DNA from: Bacillus salipaludis
GTDB taxonomy: Bacteria > Bacillota > Bacilli > Bacillales_B > DSM-18226
Direction: 5' to 3'
Assembly: GCF_004358205.1 (NCBI RefSeq)
Contig: NZ_SMYO01000015.1
Location: 28,337 to 92,336 of the forward strand
DNA length: 64,000 nucleotides
The first letter of the stretch is position 1. Every line of letters begins with the position of its first letter. The position numbers were made by a program, and so were the translations under genes. The notes under the pieces were generated by a model, which was given only the letters and a program-made list of their open reading frames with translations, did not search any database and was not told the origin of the DNA. This document shows, one piece after another, positions 43,514 to 52,800 of this stretch.

Positions 43514-46096
43514 ATGAGTAAATTAACTGTCATTTATCCTCAAGCGGTCGAACATACGAAAAAAAAGCTAAATGAAGATATTGATCATTATTTGGAATCG
43601 AAAGAAACGATCCCAACTTTTGAACAATACCTCTCTGATCGAAGCCAGTATACCGAACAAATTTGGATTAATGTTTGGCTGAATAAATCCACCAATGATG
43701 TTCCAAGGAATGAAAAAAAGGCATTTTTAAAGGAAAAAGGATTTGTGGTTGAAGGCATCGACCGGAAATTAATTAACAAACTGTTTCGAGATGAAATGCG
43801 GACATATCAGCCGTTTGATGCCATGGAGTGGCTGCAGGACACCTTTCAAGGTGAACAAGAAATATGGGAAAAGCGGTACCATCAAGCAAAGGCAAACTTT
43901 ATAAAACGGGAAGAAGAGAGCAAACGACAGGCTGAAAAACAGCTGCTGCAAAATGAAATTGACTCTTTTGCGGCAGAGTTTATTGAGGAGAACTATCAAA
44001 ATTTCTACCTTTATATCCGAAGATTTGTTGCCGTTCAGTTGGAAGCAGATTTCGAAAACAATCCTAAATTCCAATCCGTTGACACCTTTGCTCTCGAAGA
44101 AAAACTAGTCAACCAAGGGAATTTTGATCCGAATGCTTATACCACTTTGGCAACGTTTTTTGAAGAACTAACCGGGGACATCCATAAAACGCTTCATTGG
44201 GGCAGAAGCTTTTACGAATACGAAACCTATTTTTTTGTATATGAAGGCTTAATTTCTGACTATGTTTCTGAACTTTTGCCGCAAAAGGTATTTGAACAAC
44301 TTCCGGAAAAAATCCATCAACAATTTAAAGCCATCTTTAACGAAGAACTGACCACCTCTTTCGTGAAAAATTGTATTGAAAATCTCATATATGAGGTAGA
44401 GGAATATTTTACCCAGGATATTCAGGACGAATATGTTTCGGACCTCTTAAAACTTGTAGATCTTCCATTTGATTTAGAGGTTCATCGAGAAATTTTTGAA
44501 AAAGATTTTGCGGAACGAGAACGAAAAAAAGCGGAAGAGGAAGCGGAATTACAACGAAAAAGGGAAGAAGAGGCCCGGATGATGGAGGATATTTTCGGCC
44601 AGGAATACAATCCATCATTGGGCAGGCAAATTCGTTATATTCTCCATATTGGAGAAACCAATACGGGGAAAACGCACCATGCCCTTGAGCGGATGAAGGT
44701 AGCCGGCAGCGGTATCTATTTAGCGCCGCTACGCCTTTTGGCGCTTGAAGTCTATGATAAGTTAAATGCCGAAGGAACACGCTGTTCCTTAAAAACGGGT
44801 GAAGAGGAAAAAATCGTTCCTGGGGCCAATCATATCTCCTGTACGGTTGAAATGTTCCATGAAAAAGAATTCTATGATGTGGTGGTCATTGATGAGGCAC
44901 AAATGATTACCGATAAGGACCGGGGATTTTCTTGGTATAAGGCAATTACGAAAGCGAATGCTCAAGAAGTGCATATCATTGGGAGCCGAAATTCGAAAAC
45001 GATGTTGCTCGAGCTTTTAGGTGATTCCGATATTGAGATCCATGAGTACAGCCGTGACACCCCGCTTGAAGTGGAATCAAGGGAATTTCATATCAAGCAT
45101 ATTAAAAAAGGGGATGCGCTCATTTGTTTTTCAAGACGACGTGTCCTAGAAACAGCATCAAGGCTGCAAAATGACGGACATAAAGTCAGCATGATCTATG
45201 GCAGCATGCCACCGGAAACAAGGAAAAAGCAAATTCAGCAATTTAATGATGGAAAAACAAAAGTCATTGTTGCTACAGATGCGATTGGGATGGGATTAAA
45301 CCTGCCCATCCGAAGAATTGTCTTTTTGGAAAATGAAAAATTTGATGGAACCAGAAGAAGGCTGCTTACCTCTCAGGAAGTGAAACAAATTGCCGGGCGG
45401 GCCGGCAGAAAAGGAATTTATGATGTCGGGAAGGTTGCTTTTACAAATGATATTAAAACGATGCGCCGACTGTTAATGCAGGAGGATGAGCCGGTTCATA
45501 CCTTCGCGATTGCACCGACCAATTCAGTGTTTGAACGTTTCCAGCGCTATTACCGTGATCTGGGGACTTTCTTTGAGCTATGGGGAAAATTTGAAAGCCC
45601 CAAGGGAACGAAGAAGGCATCTTTATCTGAGGAGCGGTCACTTTATCAGTTGATTGCCGGGACCGATATTGAAGCTAGACTTCCATTGATGGATCTTTAC
45701 GGATTTCTGCACTTACCTTTTTCTAAAAATGAACCGGTGCTGACCAAGCAATGGGAGCAAACAATGTATGCGATTATCGACGGAAGAGAACTTCCTGAAC
45801 CTATCGTTAAAGACCGCAGCCTAGAGGAGCTTGAACTTTCCTATAAAGCAGTCGGTCTCCACCTGTTGTTTTTGTACCGTTTAGGTGAGAAGACGGAAGC
45901 AGTATATTGGGAACGTCTGCGTGAAGAGGTCAGTGACCAGGTACAAGAACGTTTAAAAACTGATATCAAAAAATTTGTGAAAAAGTGTAAAAATTGCGGA
46001 AGAAAATTGCCTTGGGATCATGCTTTTCCGATTTGTGATTCCTGTCATGCAGCAAAATACCGCCGCCATCGCCATGATGATGAGTTTGAATTTTAA
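43514..46096 (+). CDS. SUV3-like superfamily II helicase with C-terminal zinc ribbon
   Basis: 860 residues. The N-terminal 370 are all-helical and unrecognised, ending in a charged coiled segment (ERERKKAEEEAELQRKREEE). The helicase core has Walker A GETNTGKT (380-387), DEAQ (460-463), SAT replaced by GSRN (490-493), and motif VI QIAGRAGRKG (625-634). The GETNTGKTHHALE, APLRLLALEVYDKL and ENEKFDG-RRR-L segments are diagnostic of SUV3, the RNA helicase of the mitochondrial degradosome. The C-terminus carries C825-C828-C841-C844. It probably unwinds RNA or RNA:DNA. AAGAGGAGATTAG precedes the start. It lies between the toxin locus and Wadjet. Confidence 0.85.
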   Translation: MSKLTVIYPQAVEHTKKKLNEDIDHYLESKETIPTFEQYLSDRSQYTEQIWINVWLNKSTNDVPRNEKKAFLKEKGFVVEGIDRKLINKLFRDEMRTYQPFDAMEWLQDTFQGEQEIWEKRYHQAKANFIKREEESKRQAEKQLLQNEIDSFAAEFIEENYQNFYLYIRRFVAVQLEADFENNPKFQSVDTFALEEKLVNQGNFDPNAYTTLATFFEELTGDIHKTLHWGRSFYEYETYFFVYEGLISDYVSELLPQKVFEQLPEKIHQQFKAIFNEELTTSFVKNCIENLIYEVEEYFTQDIQDEYVSDLLKLVDLPFDLEVHREIFEKDFAERERKKAEEEAELQRKREEEARMMEDIFGQEYNPSLGRQIRYILHIGETNTGKTHHALERMKVAGSGIYLAPLRLLALEVYDKLNAEGTRCSLKTGEEEKIVPGANHISCTVEMFHEKEFYDVVVIDEAQMITDKDRGFSWYKAITKANAQEVHIIGSRNSKTMLLELLGDSDIEIHEYSRDTPLEVESREFHIKHIKKGDALICFSRRRVLETASRLQNDGHKVSMIYGSMPPETRKKQIQQFNDGKTKVIVATDAIGMGLNLPIRRIVFLENEKFDGTRRRLLTSQEVKQIAGRAGRKGIYDVGKVAFTNDIKTMRRLLMQEDEPVHTFAIAPTNSVFERFQRYYRDLGTFFELWGKFESPKGTKKASLSEERSLYQLIAGTDIEARLPLMDLYGFLHLPFSKNEPVLTKQWEQTMYAIIDGRELPEPIVKDRSLEELELSYKAVGLHLLFLYRLGEKTEAVYWERLREEVSDQVQERLKTDIKKFVKKCKNCGRKLPWDHAFPICDSCHAAKYRRHRHDDEFEF

Positions 46097-46109
46097 AATA
46101 CGCTGTTTT

Positions 46110-46185
46110 CGCAACGATTGAGGTATAAGCAATTAACATTGAGACCACCGTGTGTGGTTTGGTAGGTTCGATTCCCTAGTCGTTC
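46110..46185 (+). other. Degenerate tRNA-like sequence
   Basis: AGGTTCGATTCCCTAG at about 46166-46181 is a T-arm-like segment with the invariant TTCGATT loop. GCAACGA (about 46111) can pair with TCGTTCC (about 46181-46188) at six of seven positions like an acceptor stem. Between them the D arm is absent and the hairpin GACCAC-CGTGT-GTGGTT is not a normal anticodon arm, so this is not a working tRNA. A tRNA relic or att-like scar at the edge of the defence island is possible. Confidence 0.3.
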
Positions 46186-46206
46186 CGATAACGATAATCA
46201 TTACTT

Positions 46207-46243
46207 GCCGCATGGTGAATTTTTTCACTTATGCGGTTTTTTT
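46207..46243 (+). terminator. Rho-independent terminator
   Basis: CCGCAT (46208-46213) pairs with ATGCGG (46231-46236), extended by GGTGA/TCACT, followed by seven T. It ends the helicase or tRNA-like transcript. Confidence 0.8.
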
Positions 46244-46490
46244 GTTTATTTATCGTGTGATTTTTAATCTTTGTTTCCGGTCTTTCCTAAGCAGATTTAG
46301 GAACTTCGTGAATTATTACAGTTAAACAAGGAATTTTTGGTGGTTCCTGTGTCCAGTGTATTGGTAAATTGCAATCTGCTATTCTTTTAAGAAAAATTCA
46401 TTTACCAACAAAAATGCAACTAGTTTATAATATAAGGTGTCTAAAATAAGTATTAGTGGTCAGTGCATGATACAAGGAAGAATTAAGTAG
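46244..46490. other. Intergenic region upstream of the Wadjet operon
   Basis: AT-rich, no gene. It should contain the Wadjet promoter; TTTATAATATAAGG near 46424-46437 is the best -10 candidate. Confidence 0.4.
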
Positions 46491-47564
46491 GTGAGTACAA
46501 TCGATGTTATTGAAACAAGGGTGAGAGCTTTTATTGGAGATATTCAACACCCTAAACAGAAAAAGAAAATAAATATTAACGATTTAGAAATTCAGTTGCG
46601 CAAGCTAATGGATGATTATTTTGAAATGGACGGTTATTCGTTGTTTTATCGTGCAATTAAAACTTTGCAAGCTGAAGAAATCCTTATCCCCATTCAAAAT
46701 AATCAAAACAATGGTAAAACACCAGCACTGCCATTATATTGCTGGGTAAATGTAAAAGTTCAAGCAGCCAAATGGGATCGCCTAGAGATGATGAAATTAA
46801 TTGACCTGTTTGATTTTTCCTACTATGAACGACATCCCGAATGGCAAACGAATGACGAATGGATGCGAATCCAGAATTTATATACTTTTCTAAAATCCAG
46901 TTCGGAACGGGAAATCGTGTCATTAGAAGAGAGAAGCCTGGAGCTCTTCGGTCATGAAAAATTCTTAATTGATCGTGATAGCTTTCCTGATGGAAAGGGC
47001 TTTTTAGCTAGAATTGGAATATCAGAAGACCAACTTAAAATGGTGAACTATGGGGAGCCTTTCGTATTTTGGATGAAACAAGGGAAAGAAATGAAAGATA
47101 TTAAAAGGGTACTAATCGTCGAAAATCTATCTTTCTTTCATACTTCGATTAAATTATTGGAAGCGAATAAACTCGATTATGCACCTGAACTAATCATTTA
47201 TGGTGAAGGGGCCAAAATTGAAAGGAGCTTTGCCTTTTTCTTTCGGATGTTTCCCAAATCATCCTATCTTTTCTACTACGCAGGAGATCTTGATGCCGCA
47301 GGATACGGGATCCTCATTCGGCTTATTGAAAAATACCCGGATTGCTGTATTCAGCCTGCCTTAAAAATTTATCGCAAAATGCTAGAATGTATAGAGAAAA
47401 GGAATGACCAGAAAATCGGTCAAACCCAAAACCTCAAATACCGTGATCAATTTTTTCAATGGTTTACAGAAGATGATCAAGAACTACTAATGCAATTATG
47501 GGAGGAAAATAAGCGGATTCCACAAGAAGTCTTAACAATCGAAACATGGGGGAGATGGATGTGA
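46491..47564 (+). CDS. jetD: Wadjet protein JetD (Toprim-domain nuclease subunit)
   Basis: 357 residues. The C-terminal half has a Toprim fold: KRVLIVENLSFF with Glu at about 211, and FYYAGDLDAAGYGI with Asp 266 and 268, the acidic triad of topoisomerase/primase nucleases (DUF2220-type, as in JetD). The N-terminal part (about 1-180) is helical and probably DNA/partner-binding. JetD is the endonuclease that cuts circular DNA after JetABC extrudes a loop. The start is GTG with a weak ribosome site (AAGTAG). It is first in the operon and overlaps jetA by 19 bases. Confidence 0.87.
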   Translation: MSTIDVIETRVRAFIGDIQHPKQKKKININDLEIQLRKLMDDYFEMDGYSLFYRAIKTLQAEEILIPIQNNQNNGKTPALPLYCWVNVKVQAAKWDRLEMMKLIDLFDFSYYERHPEWQTNDEWMRIQNLYTFLKSSSEREIVSLEERSLELFGHEKFLIDRDSFPDGKGFLARIGISEDQLKMVNYGEPFVFWMKQGKEMKDIKRVLIVENLSFFHTSIKLLEANKLDYAPELIIYGEGAKIERSFAFFFRMFPKSSYLFYYAGDLDAAGYGILIRLIEKYPDCCIQPALKIYRKMLECIEKRNDQKIGQTQNLKYRDQFFQWFTEDDQELLMQLWEENKRIPQEVLTIETWGRWM

Positions 47565-49063
47565 ACGAATCATGGGAAGGTTTTGGCAAGCGTTTGCAGC
47601 GATTAAATCCACTGTTCGAGCTTGGTAGGGGAATGGAAGTAGGAGAGTTGAAGCCTCATATCCAGACAATTCTTATGCAAGTGCTCCTTACCATTTTTTA
47701 TCGAGAATTGAATGATGATGATCATCGGCGGAAATCAGATATTAAGTATATAGTAGAGGATTCCATTAAGCAGATGAAGCTTTTAGCAGACGATAAACAA
47801 ATTGAACGGATTACAAGCGGGCTTTTATATCAGGGAAAAGAAGAGTATAGTAAACCGTTTGAGGCCTTATATTACGATGAAATAAGACAATCCTGGGAAA
47901 TGCAGACATTTAGATATGTCACGATGGATGAAATATATACGAATTTAGAGCTAGGCGGAACCATAGTTTATAAACTTACAGATGTTTCTCAAGAAATGAT
48001 TTTTATGAGCAGGGAAATGGCGGAGGAATTCTCCATAACGATAGAGCAACTTTATAGTATGCAGTTGATTAAAAACGGTAATTTTAGAAAAGCTACTCGT
48101 AACCTCGATCACCTCATTTCACGCGTAAACCGCTTAATGGCAAAAGAATTCACTTTTCAAAAGGAAATGATTAATAATCCCAAAATCTTATTGATTGAAC
48201 AAGAATGGCAAAGGGCCGACAACCGTGTTGAAATTGAAAAGCAATTTGACGAAGAAAAAAATCACTTCCGGACCATTACTAGGATGATAGAAAAGACGAG
48301 ACGTAGAAATGAAGAGGATGATTTTATTCAGAAAGAATTGATTCTTCTCCAAGAAAAAATTGGTCATACAAGGCAGTTGCATGATCGTTTTGCCAAACTA
48401 GTCATACAAAATATCTCCTATGAGATGAAATTAAAGGCAGAAAACCCTTCCTTGTTTTGGGAAACCAGCCTGGTATCCTTTCGAGAACATATTTATGAAA
48501 GTATGTTACTGAAAGAAGGAGTTCAAAGTTTCGAGGCTATCGAAAAAGTCCTTTCCCCCTTATTTTCACCAAAAAATGAGTTTATCTTGCCGCTTGAATG
48601 GATTTGGGGAGAACAAGAATTTGATGAAAAACAACTAACGGATGTTGTAATCGAAGAGGAGGCAGAAATAAGCGAAACTCCTAAGCGAGTGACGGACTGG
48701 GCGTCTGTTATAAAGGCATGGAGTTATGTTTTTCAACATTTACAAACATACGGAGAGTTTTCATTAGCTGATTTATCAACACTGCCATTGGAAGTCCAGG
48801 ATCTATGGTTTGAAGAATATGAAACGATTGATTTATGGATGATGTTTGATAAAAAGCCGCTAAAGGTTCAAGTGCTGCATCGGAGGGAAGAAACAATTAG
48901 TGATGAGAGGGAAATTCTTCTTTATAAACTAATGCAGGAATACCCACAATTTCAAGTGTTTGAAGGTTCGAAAATCTATACCATGTTTGATCATCGAGAA
49001 GAGCCATTCCAATGGTATCAAATGAAAATTACCCCATTTAAAATATGTGTCCAGGAGGGATAA
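47546..49063 (+). CDS. jetA: Wadjet protein JetA (kleisin-like subunit)
   Basis: 505 residues, mostly helical with charged coiled segments (about 210-300: NRVEIEKQFDEEKNHFRTITRMIEK). It fits the JetA family (kleisin-like bridge between SMC heads) by length and operon position, but has no motif that proves it alone. The start is uncertain: ATG 47546 and 47555 and GTG 47561 are in frame, and GGGGGAG best fits 47561. It overlaps jetD and ends 3 bases before jetB. Assignment rests on context with the Toprim JetD and SMC-like JetC. Confidence 0.78.
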   Translation: MGEMDVNESWEGFGKRLQRLNPLFELGRGMEVGELKPHIQTILMQVLLTIFYRELNDDDHRRKSDIKYIVEDSIKQMKLLADDKQIERITSGLLYQGKEEYSKPFEALYYDEIRQSWEMQTFRYVTMDEIYTNLELGGTIVYKLTDVSQEMIFMSREMAEEFSITIEQLYSMQLIKNGNFRKATRNLDHLISRVNRLMAKEFTFQKEMINNPKILLIEQEWQRADNRVEIEKQFDEEKNHFRTITRMIEKTRRRNEEDDFIQKELILLQEKIGHTRQLHDRFAKLVIQNISYEMKLKAENPSLFWETSLVSFREHIYESMLLKEGVQSFEAIEKVLSPLFSPKNEFILPLEWIWGEQEFDEKQLTDVVIEEEAEISETPKRVTDWASVIKAWSYVFQHLQTYGEFSLADLSTLPLEVQDLWFEEYETIDLWMMFDKKPLKVQVLHRREETISDEREILLYKLMQEYPQFQVFEGSKIYTMFDHREEPFQWYQMKITPFKICVQEG

Positions 49064-49066
49064 ACG

Positions 49067-49813
49067 TTGAATGCAGAATCAATCAAAAAAGCTTCTGCTG
49101 TCTATTTTACTCTATTAAAAGATAAAGTAATTGACGAAAATAGCGAGCACTTCCAATCGTATTTTGATCCGGAAGTAAGACAGACCGTTCTATTATTAGC
49201 AGACGAGTCGGGTACATATATCATCGAATCGCCTAAACGGATCCATCTAGTTGTCCAGCCCACCGGCTCCGTCTTTGCTACGAATTTTACACATTTGAAA
49301 GAGAAGCATAAGCAAGTCGAAACGAAAAAACACTTTCATCTTATTAGCGTTGTGATTATGTCTTTCTTAGCAGCGATTGACCGGAACCAGGCGGCCAAAA
49401 TCCGTATGAAGCGGGAAGGAATTAGCTACTACTCATTAGAGAGGCAAGTCAACGACCTCATAATGAATTGGGATAATATTCTAAAAGCAAAACCTACCTT
49501 CGGTGAAGAAGAGCGAATCGATATGAAGGAAGTTGTGACAACATGGAAATACATGGAGGTCGACACAGAAGATTATGGTGTTAAAAAAGGCAATAGACGA
49601 ACCAGAATTGGTTTAATCGCCAGCGCTATGCGCCTATTAGAGACGGAGGGGCTGATCATCATTCTTGATCGGGATGATATTCCAAAGGTAATTCCTAAGA
49701 ATGAGCTTTTTGAGCGTATTGAATACCTATATCACGATTACGACCGTTATGAATTACTAAAAAAATTAATGGCTACAGAGGAGGAGCAGCATGCCGAAAA
49801 TCCATCGAATTAG
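49067..49813 (+). CDS. jetB: Wadjet protein JetB (kite-like subunit, DUF6063-type)
   Basis: 248 residues. It has an N-terminal helical/strand part and a C-terminal winged-helix-like region (RTRIGLIASAMRLLETEGLIII) as expected for a kite subunit that binds the kleisin (JetA). The TTG start follows CAGGAGGG at ideal spacing. It overlaps jetC by 23 bases, so the two are translationally coupled. The DUF6063 name is from memory of type II Wadjet annotations and should be verified. Confidence 0.78.
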   Translation: MNAESIKKASAVYFTLLKDKVIDENSEHFQSYFDPEVRQTVLLLADESGTYIIESPKRIHLVVQPTGSVFATNFTHLKEKHKQVETKKHFHLISVVIMSFLAAIDRNQAAKIRMKREGISYYSLERQVNDLIMNWDNILKAKPTFGEEERIDMKEVVTTWKYMEVDTEDYGVKKGNRRTRIGLIASAMRLLETEGLIIILDRDDIPKVIPKNELFERIEYLYHDYDRYELLKKLMATEEEQHAENPSN

Positions 49814-52800
49814 AATTGTTGGCCTGAAGTATGATGGCATGCAAAAGCAATATAAAGACACCACTTTTAACTTCCATAATGAAGAGACATCAACAAATGG
49901 TCTCATTGCAATGATGAATGGCGGAGGGAAAGGGGTATTCTTACAAACCATTTTCCAAATCCTTAAGCCTGGTACCTCATGGGGAAAACAAAACAATCGT
50001 TATTATCAACAGTTCTTTTTTAATAATAAAGAGCAATTTATTCCGTATACCTTTCATGTTCTTATTCAATGGGAATTGGACGGTTCTGACAGCCGGCATC
50101 TGGTAACGGGGGGCATGTTCTCAGCCGAACAAAGGATTTCGATGAACGAAGAAAGTGGAAATGAAAGCAAAACGTTAGAACAAGAAGCGAAGATCCTCCC
50201 TAATATTACCTTTTATACAAGAGAATTTGAAGGGAAAGAAGAGGTATCGCTTGAGCATATTCCACTATATGAAAATGATGAGGTTGCTGAAACCGAAAGC
50301 TTGAAGGACTACTTAAAATGGAATGGATATGACGTTTACCGAGATACGAAAAAGCACTATCGCATTCTTGATACATACGGAATTAACCGTAAAGACTGGG
50401 ATATTATGAAGGATATAAACAAGGATGAAGGCGGCGTTGGGAAATACTTTGAGGGATCTGAGGATGATCATTCTCTGTTCCAAAAACGAATCATTCCTAC
50501 AATTAGCCAAGTCTTACATCGGACGGAACATCATAAGGACGATCTAGTGGAGATTTTCAAGAGTCAAGCAAGTATTGCGAAGGATTTGCCGGTTCTCTTA
50601 AAAAGAGAGCAAGCACATAAGGAATTTTTAGAAGACATTGTCCCTTTTGAAGAGAATCTAGCAAAAGGTGCAGCGCATAAAGAAATTGTTAATGGCAGTA
50701 TTAAGGTAGGAAGACAACTGCTTGGAGCTTTGGAGCATTTGAAGCAATCGGAAGTGGAAACGCTGCTTACTTTAGAAAAAGACATTGAAAGATTAACAAT
50801 CACACAAGCAGATTTACGCTTTCAAAAAGAAAACCTAGACTACGCCAAAGCTCATAGAGAGGTATTAGATTGGGAGAAGAAATTAGTAGAAGAAAGGAAT
50901 AAGCATACTTCCTCTCAAGCAATCGTTCAGGAGAAACAGGAAAGAAAAGAGCTGCTAGCCTTTCATGCCTTATTGAAAGAGTGGAGTGAAAATGAACAAA
51001 GTATTCGCACTCTCGCACAGCAGATAACGACATTAGAACAAAATAGCGGCTTAGAGCAAGTGAATCAAAGAATGGATGAAATCAAAAAAGAAACTAAAAA
51101 GCAGTGGGAGCATTCTTATCTATCCCTACAAGAAGCTGTAAAGCTGTATTTGGGTTATCAAAAGTTTTTAAAGAAAAAAGGAAACGAACTTACACAACAG
51201 GATAAACAAAAGACAAAAGAGATTGCCCAGCTTAGTAGTGAAATTGATTTTTTATATACACAAATCCATACATTTGAGTCTAAGGAAGAAGCGCTCATCA
51301 AAGAGTTTGGCGACCGCATAACCTATGACTTAAAGGGCTTTATCCAGTTTCTTTCTAAACAAATTGATGATAAAAAGGCTTTGTTAGAAGAGCTGCAAGC
51401 AAAAGAGAAAGAATCTAGTGGACGGCAAAATCAACTTGCGACTTTACATGGTACGCTCGGTCAATCGATTCAGTTTTCAGAAGAAAAATGCGGAGAGTTA
51501 AAAGCTGCAATTGAGGAGCAAAAGCCAAAAGAAACAAAACTATTAGATAGGCTCCATGGCTTATTAGATGATGTTACTGCACCGTTCACACACGCGCTTC
51601 TTTCGAAATATGCGATACAGATTGAAGAGGTCCTAGTAAATAATAGAGAACAAGGGGAACAAATTAAAAAAGACCTTTGGGAAATACAACTAGATCATTC
51701 CTTAAATGATGAGCACTTCTGGATTCCAAATAAAGATGTGAAGGAATTAAAGGAATGGATCGATGAAAAGACGGGCATTGATGTGTTTTATGGGACCCAA
51801 TTTCTTCAATCCTTACGTGCAGAGGAAATGACGAACCACCTTATGGCAAACCCACTTCTTCCATATGGGGTGGTCGTTAGTGGCCAACAATGGCAAAAAA
51901 TTAATCAGCAGATTCTTTCGGGAAGAATGTTTAAAAGCCCTGTTCCGATTTTCATGCGTGAGGAAATGAACAGCAAAAATCAATCGCCATCCTACGTGAT
52001 CATTAACGGAACAGAGAAAGAGCTATTAAGTGACAAAAATCTATTTATCGACTGGAAAATAAAGATTGCTAAACAAATAGAAGAAAAGAAAGATACTCTA
52101 ATTGAAATTGAAAAAACCGAAACTTCCTTACGTCAAATTTTAAAAGAAATTGATCGGTTTATCTCAAGTGAGCTTTGTATTGATCTCGAGAAATCTTTGA
52201 TTCAAGAACAAAACGCACTTCTTTCTAAGAAAATTGAATTACAAGATGTTACGACAAAACAGGAAAAAGAGAAAGAATTACAGCTTCAGCTAAATGAGCA
52301 GCGGCAAAAGGCCATTCAAAAAATAGATAAGCTTACAAGAGATGTGGAAACCTTAGAGGATTTTGATAAAGAAAAAACAACTCACCTAGTGAATAAACAG
52401 GTGAAACTAGAAAAAGAGAAGCAAAAGGAAGCCTTGGTCAATAAACAATTAGAAATAGGGAAAGAGCATGAAAAAATTGTTGAACTACAAAACCAGTGGA
52501 ATCAAACATATTTAGAATGGAAGCTTACAAACGAACAAAATATAAAGGAGATCGCCGTCTTTATTGAAACAGCGGCATTTCCTGTTGATGAAAAAGCGGA
52601 GCAATGTGAAGAGGTCCCACGCTTATCACCACATTTATTAGAAGAGATAAATGGAAGCATCAGAGAGTTAATACAACTTCAAAAATCAAAAGAAGAACAG
52701 GCTAGAGAATTATTGGTTATTCAAGCAAGAAAAGAAACAGAACAAAAGCAACAAAAGAAATTAGCGAAAAAACTTGATACGCTTAACAAAGAATGGCATA

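Noticed and set aside
46110..46190. A functional tRNA gene
   Set aside because: No D arm, no 7-base anticodon loop, and an imperfect T stem; kept only as a tRNA-like relic.
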